Below are positions 7,601 to 16,054 of a stretch of 46,820 bases of DNA, piece by piece. The notes beneath the pieces are model-generated. The model searched no databases. It saw only the letters and a list, made by a program, of their open reading frames with translations, and was not told the origin of the DNA. Origin of the DNA: an uncultured Bacteroidales bacterium (GTDB lineage Bacteria; Bacteroidota; Bacteroidia; Bacteroidales; Paludibacteraceae); the NCBI GenBank assembly GCA_902799875.1, contig CADCCH010000011.1, positions 26,434-73,253 on the forward strand, given 5' to 3'. A program made the position numbers and the translations under genes. How positions within the stretch are numbered: position 1 is the first letter of the stretch; each line of letters begins with the position of its first letter.

Positions 7601-10422
7601 TCCGCCGTACCGGTACCGATGTTCTTGGTGAAGGTCTTCAGGCGTTTGGTGAACAAGGTCGAATCTTTCTTCCAGTCTGCGGTACCGATCTTGTACCACA
7701 TCTCGGTGTTCGGTTCCTGTTCATACCGTTCACCCAGACGAATCGGCAGGGCGTCGGCACGGGTATTACCGGTGAAGGCATTCACCAGTTCGGCGCGGAA
7801 CTGGAAGTCACTGCCTCCCTTCGGACGCGTGATGCGCAAGATGATCGAGTCTTTCTTGAGGATCTGCTCAAACGTACCGTACGGAACGGTGTCCGAATAG
7901 TGTTTGCCGGCTCCGAGTTTCTTGCTCTTGGTCATCATCTTCTTGGTGATCGGGAAAGCGAAAGCACCCTCTACTTTATAGGTAGTGGCTTCCGTACCGA
8001 TATTCCACAGATGGGCTACCGGTTTCACCTTATCCTCCAGGTCTTCCAGTTTGTCTATCTCCGATTTCGGAACGATATACCAGGCTGTATCCACCGTCTG
8101 GGTATAGAGCGTATCCCACTGCAGCGGGATGAGCGTCAGACCGTCTGCATAGATCGTATCGAAATCCTCCTTCGGGAATATCTCCGCCCAAACACGCAGC
8201 GCGGTAGTACCTTGCACATTGACGTATGCCACACTGTCGGACAGGGTCTCAAACGCACTGTTCTGCATCGTGATAGCTCTCTCTGCATGGGGTTTGAGAC
8301 TGAAATTCTGCACGGAAGGCACAGATGTCGTCGGGCACTCGTAGAGCAATTGCGCTACACCCTTACAGGTCTCGTTATCTTTATTCTCTATATGGAGACG
8401 GATATCATTGCCGCCTTGCATCACCTCGCGCAGATCCACTACGTACCAGAGGTTCTGGTTAGCACTCTGCGAGTTACCGGCTACCCAGTTGAACGGGATA
8501 GCCGACGAACAGCTGGCACCCTCTTCTTCTTCGGTCAAACGGACCTGCAAGGCGATATCCTGGGTCGTGATCACACGCAGATAGATCGTATCCTGTACGA
8601 TGTTCTCAAAGAGGTTACGCGACAGTTGCTTGCTGTACGATGCACCGGCAGCCAGCGTCTTGGAGCGCTTCTGGTTCTCAATATCATCCGGACACTCGAG
8701 CGAGAGCTCAGCCGTGATCTTCGCCGGTGCACTGCTGTTCAGGTTCTGTACAAAGACGGTGGGGAACTTAGCGGATTGCTCACGCACCTCATCCATCGAG
8801 ATCTTATACCATACGGTATCACCGGCATGCTGTACCACACCACTCTTCCAATCGAACTTCGTAGCAGTCAAGCAGGCCTCATCGGGTTCGTGGGTCTCCG
8901 CCGGTTTGGTCGTAGCCCAGAACCTGATGTTCTGGTTGGTCTCCACACCGATCCACACCGTATCCGTCATCATACCGTAAGTGGAGTAAGCGATGGTGCG
9001 CTTCTCTTCGGCTCCGGCTGCAATCGTATGATGCACCTCCTGCAGGTCGATATACGGACAGGAGAAAGCCAAAGAAGCATTCACGGATGCTTTTTTGTCA
9101 CTTAGGTTCTGCACATGTACGATGATATCCTCGAGGTTATCACGTGCGTCGGCAACCGCCACTGCATACCATAACTTCGTGTTGGCACTCTGGGTAAGTC
9201 CTTCCGGGTCCCAGTTGAAGTCAATATTCGTACGGCACGCCTTTCCCTCCCGTACATGTTTGAATCGGCTGATGAGTTGCACATCCGCGTCCGAAGTGAT
9301 CTTTACATAGACGAACTGGTTGTCCAAACCGATCAGGGTGTTCTTGGTGATCACCTCGACCGATTCCTCATTGGCGTCCAGCACGAGGGTGTTGCCCTGG
9401 GCTACGTAAGCCGCCACGTCAAACGCCATCTTACGCTCGATCGTAGCCTGCGTCGTACCGAGATTGCGGAAGGTAAACTCCGGCTCGTATTTGGCGAGGG
9501 AGTTCAGTTGGGCTACATTGTACTTGAAGTAATACGGCACACCGGCACTGAGGGTCGTTACGTCCGTTGTGTGCAGCGAAGTATCCGGTACACTCTTCAG
9601 CGTGTAATACGTACCGGAGGTATCGCCCGGCATGACAGGCAGGTCCGGACGGTTTGCATACTCGGCCTTGACCGAGATCGGTTGGTCGTTCTCCAAGCTG
9701 ACATACAGTTCATCGAAAGCCACACCGTTGAGCATCGTGTTCGGCACGGTATCACGCAAGGTGTCTCCCGCCGCCAACTCGATGGTGCGTTTGGTCACAC
9801 CCGAAGACGGGCAGTCCAGAGACTGACCGGCAATGAGCGTCAGTTTTTTCGTACCGTTGTTAACCACCATCACGCAAACATCTTGCGTGGTGTTAGCCTT
9901 GGCGTCTTTGATGTCCACTTTGTACCAGATCGGTACTCCGGCAGGCTTGGTGATACCGGTTGTCCAGTTGAAGTTAAACGCATCCTTACAGGTCTCATCC
10001 AGATCCTGAGCCTCGAATACACGAGCACTCATCAGGACAGGTCCGTCGGATGTCAAAGTCAGATAAATTTCTTTTTGCTTCAATCGAACCAACATTGTAG
10101 CATTAGCAGACCATACTTTCTGCTGCTTAGGTCCGATGACGAATGATTTCTCTTCCGTCTGTCCGGCTACGGTAGCCTTCAGCCCCGTGTGCGTTTCATT
10201 AAGGGGATCCTTGTTAGCCAGGAAGAGATTAAGCGCAGGGGTCTCCTCTTCGTACAGGGGATCCAGATACACCACATACCATTTCGTACCACCATCGTGC
10301 GTCATCGGAGCCTTCCAGTCAAAGTCAATAGCATTGGCTTTGGTGGATCCGTCGTTTCGGCCGATAGCCATCACAGGGATAGCCATGACCAGCGCGACAA
10401 CAAATGATAGAAATTTCCTCAT
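4696..10422 (-). CDS. Giant secreted repeat protein with T9SS type A sorting domain
   Basis: This 1908-aa protein starts at the ATG at 10422; the GTG one codon upstream is less likely. A signal peptide (MRKFLSFVVALVMAIPVMA) is present. The body holds about nine modules of roughly 120 residues, each with a pattern like (C)xxAxxFxW...WYxVxxxE followed by beta-rich sequence (for example FDWKSGVVQHAGDTVWYKI and FNWVAGNSQSANQNLWYVV). Near residues 1590-1700 are two WxGxxYxxxGxY...GCDSVYxLxL repeats like those of the 666-aa neighbour. The last 70 residues look like a T9SS type A sorting domain (RLFTAEGLLQKTY, GFYLVELSA, ending TLRYIVK). It is expected to be exported by Sec, moved across the outer membrane by T9SS and anchored or released. 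The biological role is unknown; adhesion or matrix formation are guesses. Confidence 0.82.
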   Translation of the reverse strand: MRKFLSFVVALVMAIPVMAIGRNDGSTKANAIDFDWKAPMTHDGGTKWYVVYLDPLYEEETPALNLFLANKDPLNETHTGLKATVAGQTEEKSFVIGPKQQKVWSANATMLVRLKQKEIYLTLTSDGPVLMSARVFEAQDLDETCKDAFNFNWTTGITKPAGVPIWYKVDIKDAKANTTQDVCVMVVNNGTKKLTLIAGQSLDCPSSGVTKRTIELAAGDTLRDTVPNTMLNGVAFDELYVSLENDQPISVKAEYANRPDLPVMPGDTSGTYYTLKSVPDTSLHTTDVTTLSAGVPYYFKYNVAQLNSLAKYEPEFTFRNLGTTQATIERKMAFDVAAYVAQGNTLVLDANEESVEVITKNTLIGLDNQFVYVKITSDADVQLISRFKHVREGKACRTNIDFNWDPEGLTQSANTKLWYAVAVADARDNLEDIIVHVQNLSDKKASVNASLAFSCPYIDLQEVHHTIAAGAEEKRTIAYSTYGMMTDTVWIGVETNQNIRFWATTKPAETHEPDEACLTATKFDWKSGVVQHAGDTVWYKISMDEVREQSAKFPTVFVQNLNSSAPAKITAELSLECPDDIENQKRSKTLAAGASYSKQLSRNLFENIVQDTIYLRVITTQDIALQVRLTEEEEGASCSSAIPFNWVAGNSQSANQNLWYVVDLREVMQGGNDIRLHIENKDNETCKGVAQLLYECPTTSVPSVQNFSLKPHAERAITMQNSAFETLSDSVAYVNVQGTTALRVWAEIFPKEDFDTIYADGLTLIPLQWDTLYTQTVDTAWYIVPKSEIDKLEDLEDKVKPVAHLWNIGTEATTYKVEGAFAFPITKKMMTKSKKLGAGKHYSDTVPYGTFEQILKKDSIILRITRPKGGSDFQFRAELVNAFTGNTRADALPIRLGERYEQEPNTEMWYKIGTADWKKDSTLFTKRLKTFTKNIGTGTAEVTISVYDGLLSNVDILEDYGLGDFRKRKIKKGESKTRSFPAQAVYGLNDVEMYISIRTTDAIAFGTKFNGEYAPQAVDPKQAEAKLLAPNVEYVIPGDTLDHWYMLCVPYMYHNYIYTDSAKLKYSVNGTAHVEMTATFQDTMNCQMPVRKRTLNKKGGYMEESKPLSKLIQKGLDKAGIPFDIEGTEASFVDSLLHLYLTKDSITAYFRVKTDNELKFTILMEQITGDQCDHPMHFDWEHGNVNQAGGNPWYLVKLDSLIIPDSCDLRLHVDNWSAEENNVTADLYFDCNDPKTTGKTYAVEGNGQDTLDIDRDFLRTLGWADLVINYSSDKPSHIWAELIKDMARDTIPDTIRAFVCYGGSYEDTIRNNQKTIENIVKDTTWNDFVSFQDGVVMKDSMITFIIRPIIDPELLTVDAMKNKEAAPLLVQGMQLYVKASNDSLDAYYKALGAAQDTIIDIDTVYWAKPVYKPNGDLDETTEAELDLNAFYPKTQEYDTLLLVIKGECERVIRQDYIFPIEPYKYISRDDTICSTPTLNPDTIEWQVLVVDTLGLDRQVDTIVTYYTRTLPPTIFTADQLMAKPIVANGAAIDTTFTIRALKQQFEDDPDADELTMKVTEIKWQVLVGTDWQDMPYTVGETETLVTMRYVITTECGDVINSENIDYTLTPGPPSCQNDTVWMTTPTQACVTYHWDKDNQDYTVSGTYYYDATDEPVGTSCHKVYELNLIINQTYTMPKDSVTSCNKYDWRGVTYTETGIYFDSLTTKAGCDSVYVLDLTIKGASYIDSLDIKAYYGYRIVMINRNQINKLPGWQLDSLDVEHPEYVTWHEIDLSGNDKVVGDGGYYYNLPNGDPLPTGYQYYAVIDVPASVNAECGVQGKTKTITVAATAAAPAVVPSLAKPGETVRVINLDPEVETTIRLFTAEGLLQKTYTSYGQTSFPIQAGDLGFYLVELSADSMKSTLRYIVK

Positions 10423-10462
10423 CACAAATCTTTTTAGTTATATATTATTGTTAATTGTTTGG

Positions 10463-12070
10463 TTATTGCTTGATCGGACGACCTAACAGATCGTATTCTT
10501 TTCCGTCCCGACGGATATAGAGCACTCCGTCCCGTATATACTTGCACGGAGCAGAAGGATAAGCCGGTTCGCGAATATCCGTGGACGTACCTTCTTCGGC
10601 TTCCAGTACCGTCAGGTAGATCCATCGAGTACAGGTGTTTTTCTTCTCTTTCACAATCAGGGTATCGCCATAGTGCTTCACCATCATACCCAGTGCGCCG
10701 TACCAATAGCCGTTCGCCGTGAACTCACTCGGTTTCACGCTGATCGTATCGTACTCCGGTTCCTGCTCCTTGAACGTGATGGTGATATGGCGTACCGCCC
10801 AGGTATCGCCATCATTTAACCATAACGAATCTTGGAACACCGTATCCCGCGAATAGGTCACACCGTCGTATGTTTTGGTCTTACCCACACATACCTCATC
10901 GTGAATCACCTGCTCGGAGCGAACCGTGTCGTGAATCACATGCAGCAGTACGTGTTCATCGCAACGGCCACCGCGGTGGATGGTTAGATCATAATCACCC
11001 CAACCGTTCTTCGGAATCATCTGGTTGCGGTAGTTATACGGCGTTTGTTTAGCTTTCAGCCGCAGCGTATCATACTGCGTCTCCGGGATCTCGATGGTCA
11101 GGTTATAGTTGGTTCTCGCCAACGAATCCGCGTTTATCCACAAGGTATCATTCGAATAGGAGGTTGTTTCGTACAAAATCGTATCCGGCAGTACCAATCC
11201 CACACCCTGGCAGAGCGTCGTATCGATGGTCTGCACATCCCATTTGATGACGTTATGATAATAGATACGTCCTACATAGCCGTCATCGTGGGTCACGTGC
11301 ACAAAAACACTCTGACCGGCAGTCTTGGCGGCTTTCATCGCCATGGAATCCGGCATAAACACACGCATCGAATCACTCAGCACAGCGCGACCGATCTCCG
11401 TACCGTCGCATGCACCCTGGGTCAACCATACGGTACTCTCCAGATTGTTCTTCTGCTTCCAGCGGAAGAAACTTACGCCCGTAGAAGAGATCCTTGCCGG
11501 CTTGATTTCATATACCTCCTCCGTCTGGTCACACACATAGGTCATACGCGGAATCATCGGCAGCGCATTAGCGCAGGTCGAATGCGGTCCCTGATCGTAC
11601 GGATAGCAATAGGCCGTACCGGTGCCGCCGTTGGGATACATTCTTATACGCGGCTTCACCACTTCCGAAAAGACACGCGCCTGATCACCCATTTCGTCTA
11701 ACTTACGGTTGATGGTCGCTATATCCATCTCACGCATCTGGTTCGCACCAACCGTCAGTTCGATAGTCGGGGCTTTCGAATTACAGAAGGCATAGACCTC
11801 AAACGTGATCGAGCAGTCGGCAAACCAATAGGCCGCCAGACCTTGCTTCAGATCATCCACGGTCGAGGTGTACCACATCGTGTCCGTCACCTGCATCTGC
11901 AAGGGCAGAGCAAAAGTGGACGAGTTCCAGTAACAGTCACAGTAGTAATACGGAGAGCTCTCCAACTTACCGGGGCAGTTATCTTGCGTTTGTTGGGGTG
12001 CCGCCATGGGCTCTTGCGCATAGGCGCTGATCGCCATGGCTAAAAGTACGATACTAACTATCTTTTTCAT
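10463..12070 (-). CDS. Secreted protein with short conserved C-terminal tail
   Basis: This 535-aa protein has a signal peptide (MKKIVSIVLLAMAISAYAQ). Early on it carries a module related to those of its neighbours (DTMWYTSTVDDLKQGLAAYWF, about residues 60-85). A middle segment has beta-rich repeats with DTLW/DSLW and CVGKTKTYDGVTYSRDT-like sequence. It ends in the tail IRDGVLYIRRDGKEYDLLGR-PIKQ, which matches the last 25 residues of three other secreted proteins in this window and is likely the outer-membrane export or anchoring signal. It starts 3 nt after the 666-aa gene, so it is very likely cotranscribed. No enzyme motif is visible and the function is unknown. Confidence 0.75.
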   Translation of the reverse strand: MKKIVSIVLLAMAISAYAQEPMAAPQQTQDNCPGKLESSPYYYCDCYWNSSTFALPLQMQVTDTMWYTSTVDDLKQGLAAYWFADCSITFEVYAFCNSKAPTIELTVGANQMREMDIATINRKLDEMGDQARVFSEVVKPRIRMYPNGGTGTAYCYPYDQGPHSTCANALPMIPRMTYVCDQTEEVYEIKPARISSTGVSFFRWKQKNNLESTVWLTQGACDGTEIGRAVLSDSMRVFMPDSMAMKAAKTAGQSVFVHVTHDDGYVGRIYYHNVIKWDVQTIDTTLCQGVGLVLPDTILYETTSYSNDTLWINADSLARTNYNLTIEIPETQYDTLRLKAKQTPYNYRNQMIPKNGWGDYDLTIHRGGRCDEHVLLHVIHDTVRSEQVIHDEVCVGKTKTYDGVTYSRDTVFQDSLWLNDGDTWAVRHITITFKEQEPEYDTISVKPSEFTANGYWYGALGMMVKHYGDTLIVKEKKNTCTRWIYLTVLEAEEGTSTDIREPAYPSAPCKYIRDGVLYIRRDGKEYDLLGRPIKQ

Positions 12071-12073
12071 AAT

Positions 12074-14074
12074 TCACTCTATTTTCGTTCCGAAAACCGT
12101 ATATTTCACGCCACCGCGGAGGATGACCACCTGTCCGTTCTCGATCCGCTTAATCGGCTGATCACTGACCGGCAGGGTCGCTACCTCTTCGGTCATCTTA
12201 CCGACCGTAAACGCACTGTAGTAGCGGTAGCCGCAGCGGAAGACCACATCCATTGCGATTATACCGGCATTCATCCATTGCGGTCCGGCACCCGGTGTCA
12301 GGGTCTCATACTGACCTCCGGTCGGCATATAGCGCCAGTTGATGAGCTCCACCGGTGTCAGCGGCGCGATGTAATAGGCATCGAGATTACTCAGCACGCG
12401 CTCGAAATTCACGTTTGCACCCGCACTCGTCTCATCGCTCAGCACGCCGTCCATGTACAGTTCCGCACGCGGTTTCTCATAGACGTAAGCCAGGTAACGG
12501 ACATGCGGATCCGACAGTGTATCCACGTGCTCCACTATACCGCTCTTCGGGCAGAAATACTCCGTGATCGTATCATAGACGATCGGTTTGGGCAGGATAG
12601 TCAGGTGCAGCGTAGCAACTGAATCGCAACCCGCCACGTTCTTCGTTTCGTAGGTATAATCGCCGCTCTCGGTATAGGTTATACCGTGCCACTTATAGCT
12701 TTCATACGCCGTCTCGGTCTGTTCGCCGGCCGTCGCTTGTTTGAGCGTCAGATGCAGCGTGACGATCGAGTCGCACAAGGCCGTTGTCTTACCTTCATAC
12801 GGGTAGGAACCGTTCTGCGTATAGGTCGTTCCGCGCCAGGTGTATTCGTCTGCGCAAATCGAAACAACCGTATCCACGGCATAGGTTCTGTTCACCGTCA
12901 GCACGAGGGTATGCAGCGTATCCATGTATATCTTGCTCACCGCCGGACCATGGAGGGTGTCGGTGGTATAAGTTCCGCTCTCCGTATAGCTCTTACCCTT
13001 CCAGGGATAACTCTCGCCGGCTGCCATGCATACAGTATCGTATACGGTGTCATTGACAGCGATATGACGGATGGACAAATTGAGCGTTACGATAGAATCA
13101 CATCCTGCTGCATTCGCCAGATATCCGGTCGGGCCACTAATCGATTTATAATAGGTTACGTCGTTAATCCACGTGTAACTGTCATAGGCCGTTACCTCCA
13201 TAGCACCACCATAACTCGGCAGCAGTATCGTCACCGTCTGCGTTACGATAGAATCGCATGCGAATACCGTCTTGAAGCTCCGTGTGTATGTACCGGAATC
13301 ATGGATAACTGTATCGCCCCATACATAACCTTCTTCCATCTCCGTCTCGCACAACGTTGTGTCCGGCAATGTGATTCGATAGGATGGATGGACGGTCAGA
13401 TGGAGCGTCACCGTGGAGTCGCAACCGGCGACATTGGTGGTCTCGAACGTATAATCACCGCTCTCTTTGTACCATTGGTCGTGCCAGAAGAGTGAGTCGC
13501 ACTCTTCTATAGTCTCTTCCCCGTGCGTCGGCTTATTGAGCGTCAATTTCAAGGTACGGATGGAGTCACATCCTTCCGCATTGACCAGGGTGATCGGATA
13601 ATCGCCACTCTCGGTATAAGTAGTGCCTCTCCAGACGAAGGACTCGCCGCACAAGATAGCGGTGGTGTCGCTGGCGGTGGGTTGGCACACGTAAGGTTGC
13701 ACAAAGATAGACGCATTCTCATGCGCTTTTATTTCGACGATCTTATCGCTCTCGGCTTGCTCGATGGACCATCTCCAGGCCATGTGGCAGGTGTCGAACA
13801 CCATCTGGGCGTCAAGCGTATCGCCCATCACGAGTGCCATAGGAAGCGGGCCGAAAGCCGTATCCGCCACGTATGTCACCGTAGCCGGCAGATTGGCGGA
13901 CTCGAGACGGATATAGTTACTTCCGCTCTGCACAGTGATGGTTGTAGGCGCAGACACGCGCGTAGCCCTATCCGGCGTGATACCTGCCGCTTGCCGGGCA
14001 TGAATAACACCAGGCAAGATGCACAGCAGAAGCATCGTCAAGATAAGAATACTATGTCGTATATCTGTTCTCAT
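12074..14074 (-). CDS. Secreted protein with seven GCDSI-type beta repeats
   Basis: This 666-aa protein has an N-terminal hydrophobic signal (SILILTMLLLCILPGVIHA). After an N-terminal domain of about 130 residues there are seven repeats of about 48-60 residues with the pattern WxGxxYxxSGxY...GCDSIxTLxLT, between about residues 138 and 510 (for example FVWRGTTYTESGDY and AGCDSTVTLHLTV). This repeat is common in large secreted Bacteroidetes proteins and is probably a small beta-sandwich. The C-terminus ends in the tail RIENGQVVILRGGVKYTVFG-TKIE, matching the tails of three other secreted proteins here. The ATG at 14074 directly follows the stop of the previous gene with no gap, which suggests translational coupling. 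Its role is unknown, probably at the cell surface. Confidence 0.8.
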   Translation of the reverse strand: MRTDIRHSILILTMLLLCILPGVIHARQAAGITPDRATRVSAPTTITVQSGSNYIRLESANLPATVTYVADTAFGPLPMALVMGDTLDAQMVFDTCHMAWRWSIEQAESDKIVEIKAHENASIFVQPYVCQPTASDTTAILCGESFVWRGTTYTESGDYPITLVNAEGCDSIRTLKLTLNKPTHGEETIEECDSLFWHDQWYKESGDYTFETTNVAGCDSTVTLHLTVHPSYRITLPDTTLCETEMEEGYVWGDTVIHDSGTYTRSFKTVFACDSIVTQTVTILLPSYGGAMEVTAYDSYTWINDVTYYKSISGPTGYLANAAGCDSIVTLNLSIRHIAVNDTVYDTVCMAAGESYPWKGKSYTESGTYTTDTLHGPAVSKIYMDTLHTLVLTVNRTYAVDTVVSICADEYTWRGTTYTQNGSYPYEGKTTALCDSIVTLHLTLKQATAGEQTETAYESYKWHGITYTESGDYTYETKNVAGCDSVATLHLTILPKPIVYDTITEYFCPKSGIVEHVDTLSDPHVRYLAYVYEKPRAELYMDGVLSDETSAGANVNFERVLSNLDAYYIAPLTPVELINWRYMPTGGQYETLTPGAGPQWMNAGIIAMDVVFRCGYRYYSAFTVGKMTEEVATLPVSDQPIKRIENGQVVILRGGVKYTVFGTKIE

Positions 14075-15910
14075 TTACAAGTTAATTGTTATGGTCTCCG
14101 TTTCGCCTTGCAGGGTGTACGTCCCGGAGCCCAATTCGGAAAGGAAGTACTTATAATCCGGTTGTGCATCCGTAAAGGTTTTGACCGCCGTTCCTGCCTC
14201 ATTTTTGATGATGACTGTTTGGGCTTTTTTCACCTCTACATACAACTGGTTCGAGTTATCGCATCCCACTATAACAGTTGCCGTGGGATACTCCGGATCA
14301 GTTTCAGCGGGAGCGGTAGATGTAATCAGCATCTTAGCCGCAGCCTTCGCATTAAAACGAACGTAGAGATAACCTTCCTCATCTACTCTTTCTCCCCATT
14401 CTTCAATGGTTGAAGCCGGTATAGTCCATCTACTGTTTTTACTGAGCGACTTCCAAATGACCACATGCTCGTCTGTAGAAGAAGGAGCAAAGGAACAATT
14501 ATCCCCAATATAGACAGTACATCCGTTTTGAGTACTTTTCCATTGGAAAGTGACATCGCCTCCCCGCCAAGAAGCATAGTAAATACGATAATACACTTGA
14601 CCGGATTCATAATCTCCTTTTTGCAACTGTACATCTCTTCCTATAGGCAATACACTCCATTTCTTAACACATTCCGACATTTTCCAAAGGGCAGGAGTAA
14701 CTGTTGTCGCTTCTGAACAATCAAAACGCACATAGAGGTACTGGTCAATGGCTTTTTTCCAATACTCTTTCAACTGGGTACCCAATAGACCTAAAATATG
14801 GCCATCATTAGAGGGGCTGAACAGCAAGGAGTCAATCACATGAGACTGCGAAAAATCAGGATCCGAAGCAATATACATACGGAAAAGATGCGTTGTAGGT
14901 GTAGTAAATTGCAGATCTTGAACCCAAGTCTTTGGCATAGCATAGACAACCGTATCGTGGGCGTTCAGCGCATAGGTATGATCATATCGCATAATAATCG
15001 CATCAGCTCGAGGAGGTAATGTAGGTATTTTGGTGATTTTCATACCGCCTGGCGCACTGCTATAGAATTTTGCAAAAAACATACCTGCCTCATTGGGATA
15101 GTTTACCGTATCGGAAACATAGTCCATAAGCAAACCGCTGGTCACTTTCCACTTAGCTCCGGGTTGCATAGGATTAGAGGGGCTATTGGGTCCACCATCC
15201 ATGATAGCGTCATCTGTCGCGCTGGTTGGATCAAAAGAGCAGTTGTTACCAACAGACAATATACAGGGCGTAGTTCCTGTCCACTCATACTGGATGGAGT
15301 CGTATTGCCATTGTACATAAGGTACAATCACATAACTCTCTTTGTCATTGGCTTCCACGGGTATCGAATCACCCAAATGAACAATCTTATCCACCTCTAC
15401 GCATGAAGAGAACATACCGTCCGGAGCAATGCTCATAGATCCTGCAGAGTGATACGTAACCTTTATTACGACATCCACATTATAATCGACACCCATTTTA
15501 AGCAGTAAATCACGATAGGACTTACCCATAGAGATATAATATGCGAGCTGTCCCTCAACCCTTGTGGTATCCAACGGCGGTCTATGCGGCATAGGCATTG
15601 TGACTGTACCGCCTTTGCAGAAAAGCATACAGATTATCGGATCTGAATATATACCGCTCGTACAACTAAAATCCATCTCCACTTCGGGTGCCGGATCGGT
15701 TTCATTCTGCGGGATAAAATAGACCGCCAGAGGCAGATCAAACGTACGCGCAGAGTACCAAACGGTTTGAGCAGAAGAGATATTTACGGTATAGTCTTTC
15801 CCGATAGGGATAGCCTTATAACACGTGGATCCGTCTTTTTGCGCATGCGCATGTGCGCATATTCCAATAAGGAACGCGCACACGCAAAATATGTGTTGTA
15901 CTCGTCTCAT
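14075..15910 (-). CDS. Secreted protein with WY-type modules and sorting-like C-terminus
   Basis: This 611-aa protein starts at the ATG at 15910, which puts the signal peptide (MRRVQHIFCVCAFLIGICA) at the N-terminus; the longer frame opens with GTG at 15946 and would overlap the small gene upstream. The mature part opens with CYKAIPIGKDYTVNISSAQ followed by VWYSA, the module seen repeatedly in the 1908-aa neighbour. Two internal segments resemble each other (GNNCSFDPTSATDD near residue 225 and GDNCSFAPSSTDE near 465). The C-terminus (IKNEAGTAVKTF, then FLSELGSGTYTLQG and ending ETITINL) resembles a T9SS type A sorting domain. It starts 4 nt after the small gene at 15915-16052 and abuts the next gene. 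Function unknown. Confidence 0.75.
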   Translation of the reverse strand: MRRVQHIFCVCAFLIGICAHAHAQKDGSTCYKAIPIGKDYTVNISSAQTVWYSARTFDLPLAVYFIPQNETDPAPEVEMDFSCTSGIYSDPIICMLFCKGGTVTMPMPHRPPLDTTRVEGQLAYYISMGKSYRDLLLKMGVDYNVDVVIKVTYHSAGSMSIAPDGMFSSCVEVDKIVHLGDSIPVEANDKESYVIVPYVQWQYDSIQYEWTGTTPCILSVGNNCSFDPTSATDDAIMDGGPNSPSNPMQPGAKWKVTSGLLMDYVSDTVNYPNEAGMFFAKFYSSAPGGMKITKIPTLPPRADAIIMRYDHTYALNAHDTVVYAMPKTWVQDLQFTTPTTHLFRMYIASDPDFSQSHVIDSLLFSPSNDGHILGLLGTQLKEYWKKAIDQYLYVRFDCSEATTVTPALWKMSECVKKWSVLPIGRDVQLQKGDYESGQVYYRIYYASWRGGDVTFQWKSTQNGCTVYIGDNCSFAPSSTDEHVVIWKSLSKNSRWTIPASTIEEWGERVDEEGYLYVRFNAKAAAKMLITSTAPAETDPEYPTATVIVGCDNSNQLYVEVKKAQTVIIKNEAGTAVKTFTDAQPDYKYFLSELGSGTYTLQGETETITINL

Positions 15911-15914
15911 AGAT

Positions 15915-16052
15915 TTAGAATGCTTTCGGTTGACGCTCTGGCGCACCCGGAGTATCCGGAGTATCGGACGGATCGCTTGCTTTCATAATATCAGCTGTAC
16001 TCACGAACATAACCTCCAACCAGGGGGTAAGATATTTCTTTTTCTGTTCCAT
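15915..16052 (-). CDS. 45-aa proline-rich small protein paired with giant secreted protein
   Basis: This short frame begins 2 nt after the stop of the 2249-aa gene and ends 4 nt before the next start, so it fills an otherwise unexplained space in a packed operon. The N-terminal part reads MEQKKKYLTPWLEVMFVS and the C-terminal part TPDTPGAPERQPKAF. It resembles the 50-aa product at 34782-34934, which follows the other giant gene: both share ME-K, Y-(L/M)-(T/S)-P-x-(L/M)-E-V, a central M/L-x-x-S, then a proline-rich end with PG(A/S)P-x-R-x-PK and a final aromatic residue. There is no signal peptide, transmembrane segment or cysteine. The function is unknown; a chaperone, regulator or modified peptide are possibilities only. 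Confidence 0.7.
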   Translation of the reverse strand: MEQKKKYLTPWLEVMFVSTADIMKASDPSDTPDTPGAPERQPKAF

Positions 16053-16054
16053 TC

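Noticed and set aside
7294..9105. 603-codon open frame on the plus strand
   Set aside because: It lies fully antisense to the 1908-aa secreted protein, has no family resemblance and a composition expected from reversing the real codons.
15911..15946. Longer start (GTG at 15946) for the 611-aa secreted protein
   Set aside because: It would place 12 polar residues before the signal peptide and overlap the small gene; the ATG at 15910 gives a standard signal peptide.
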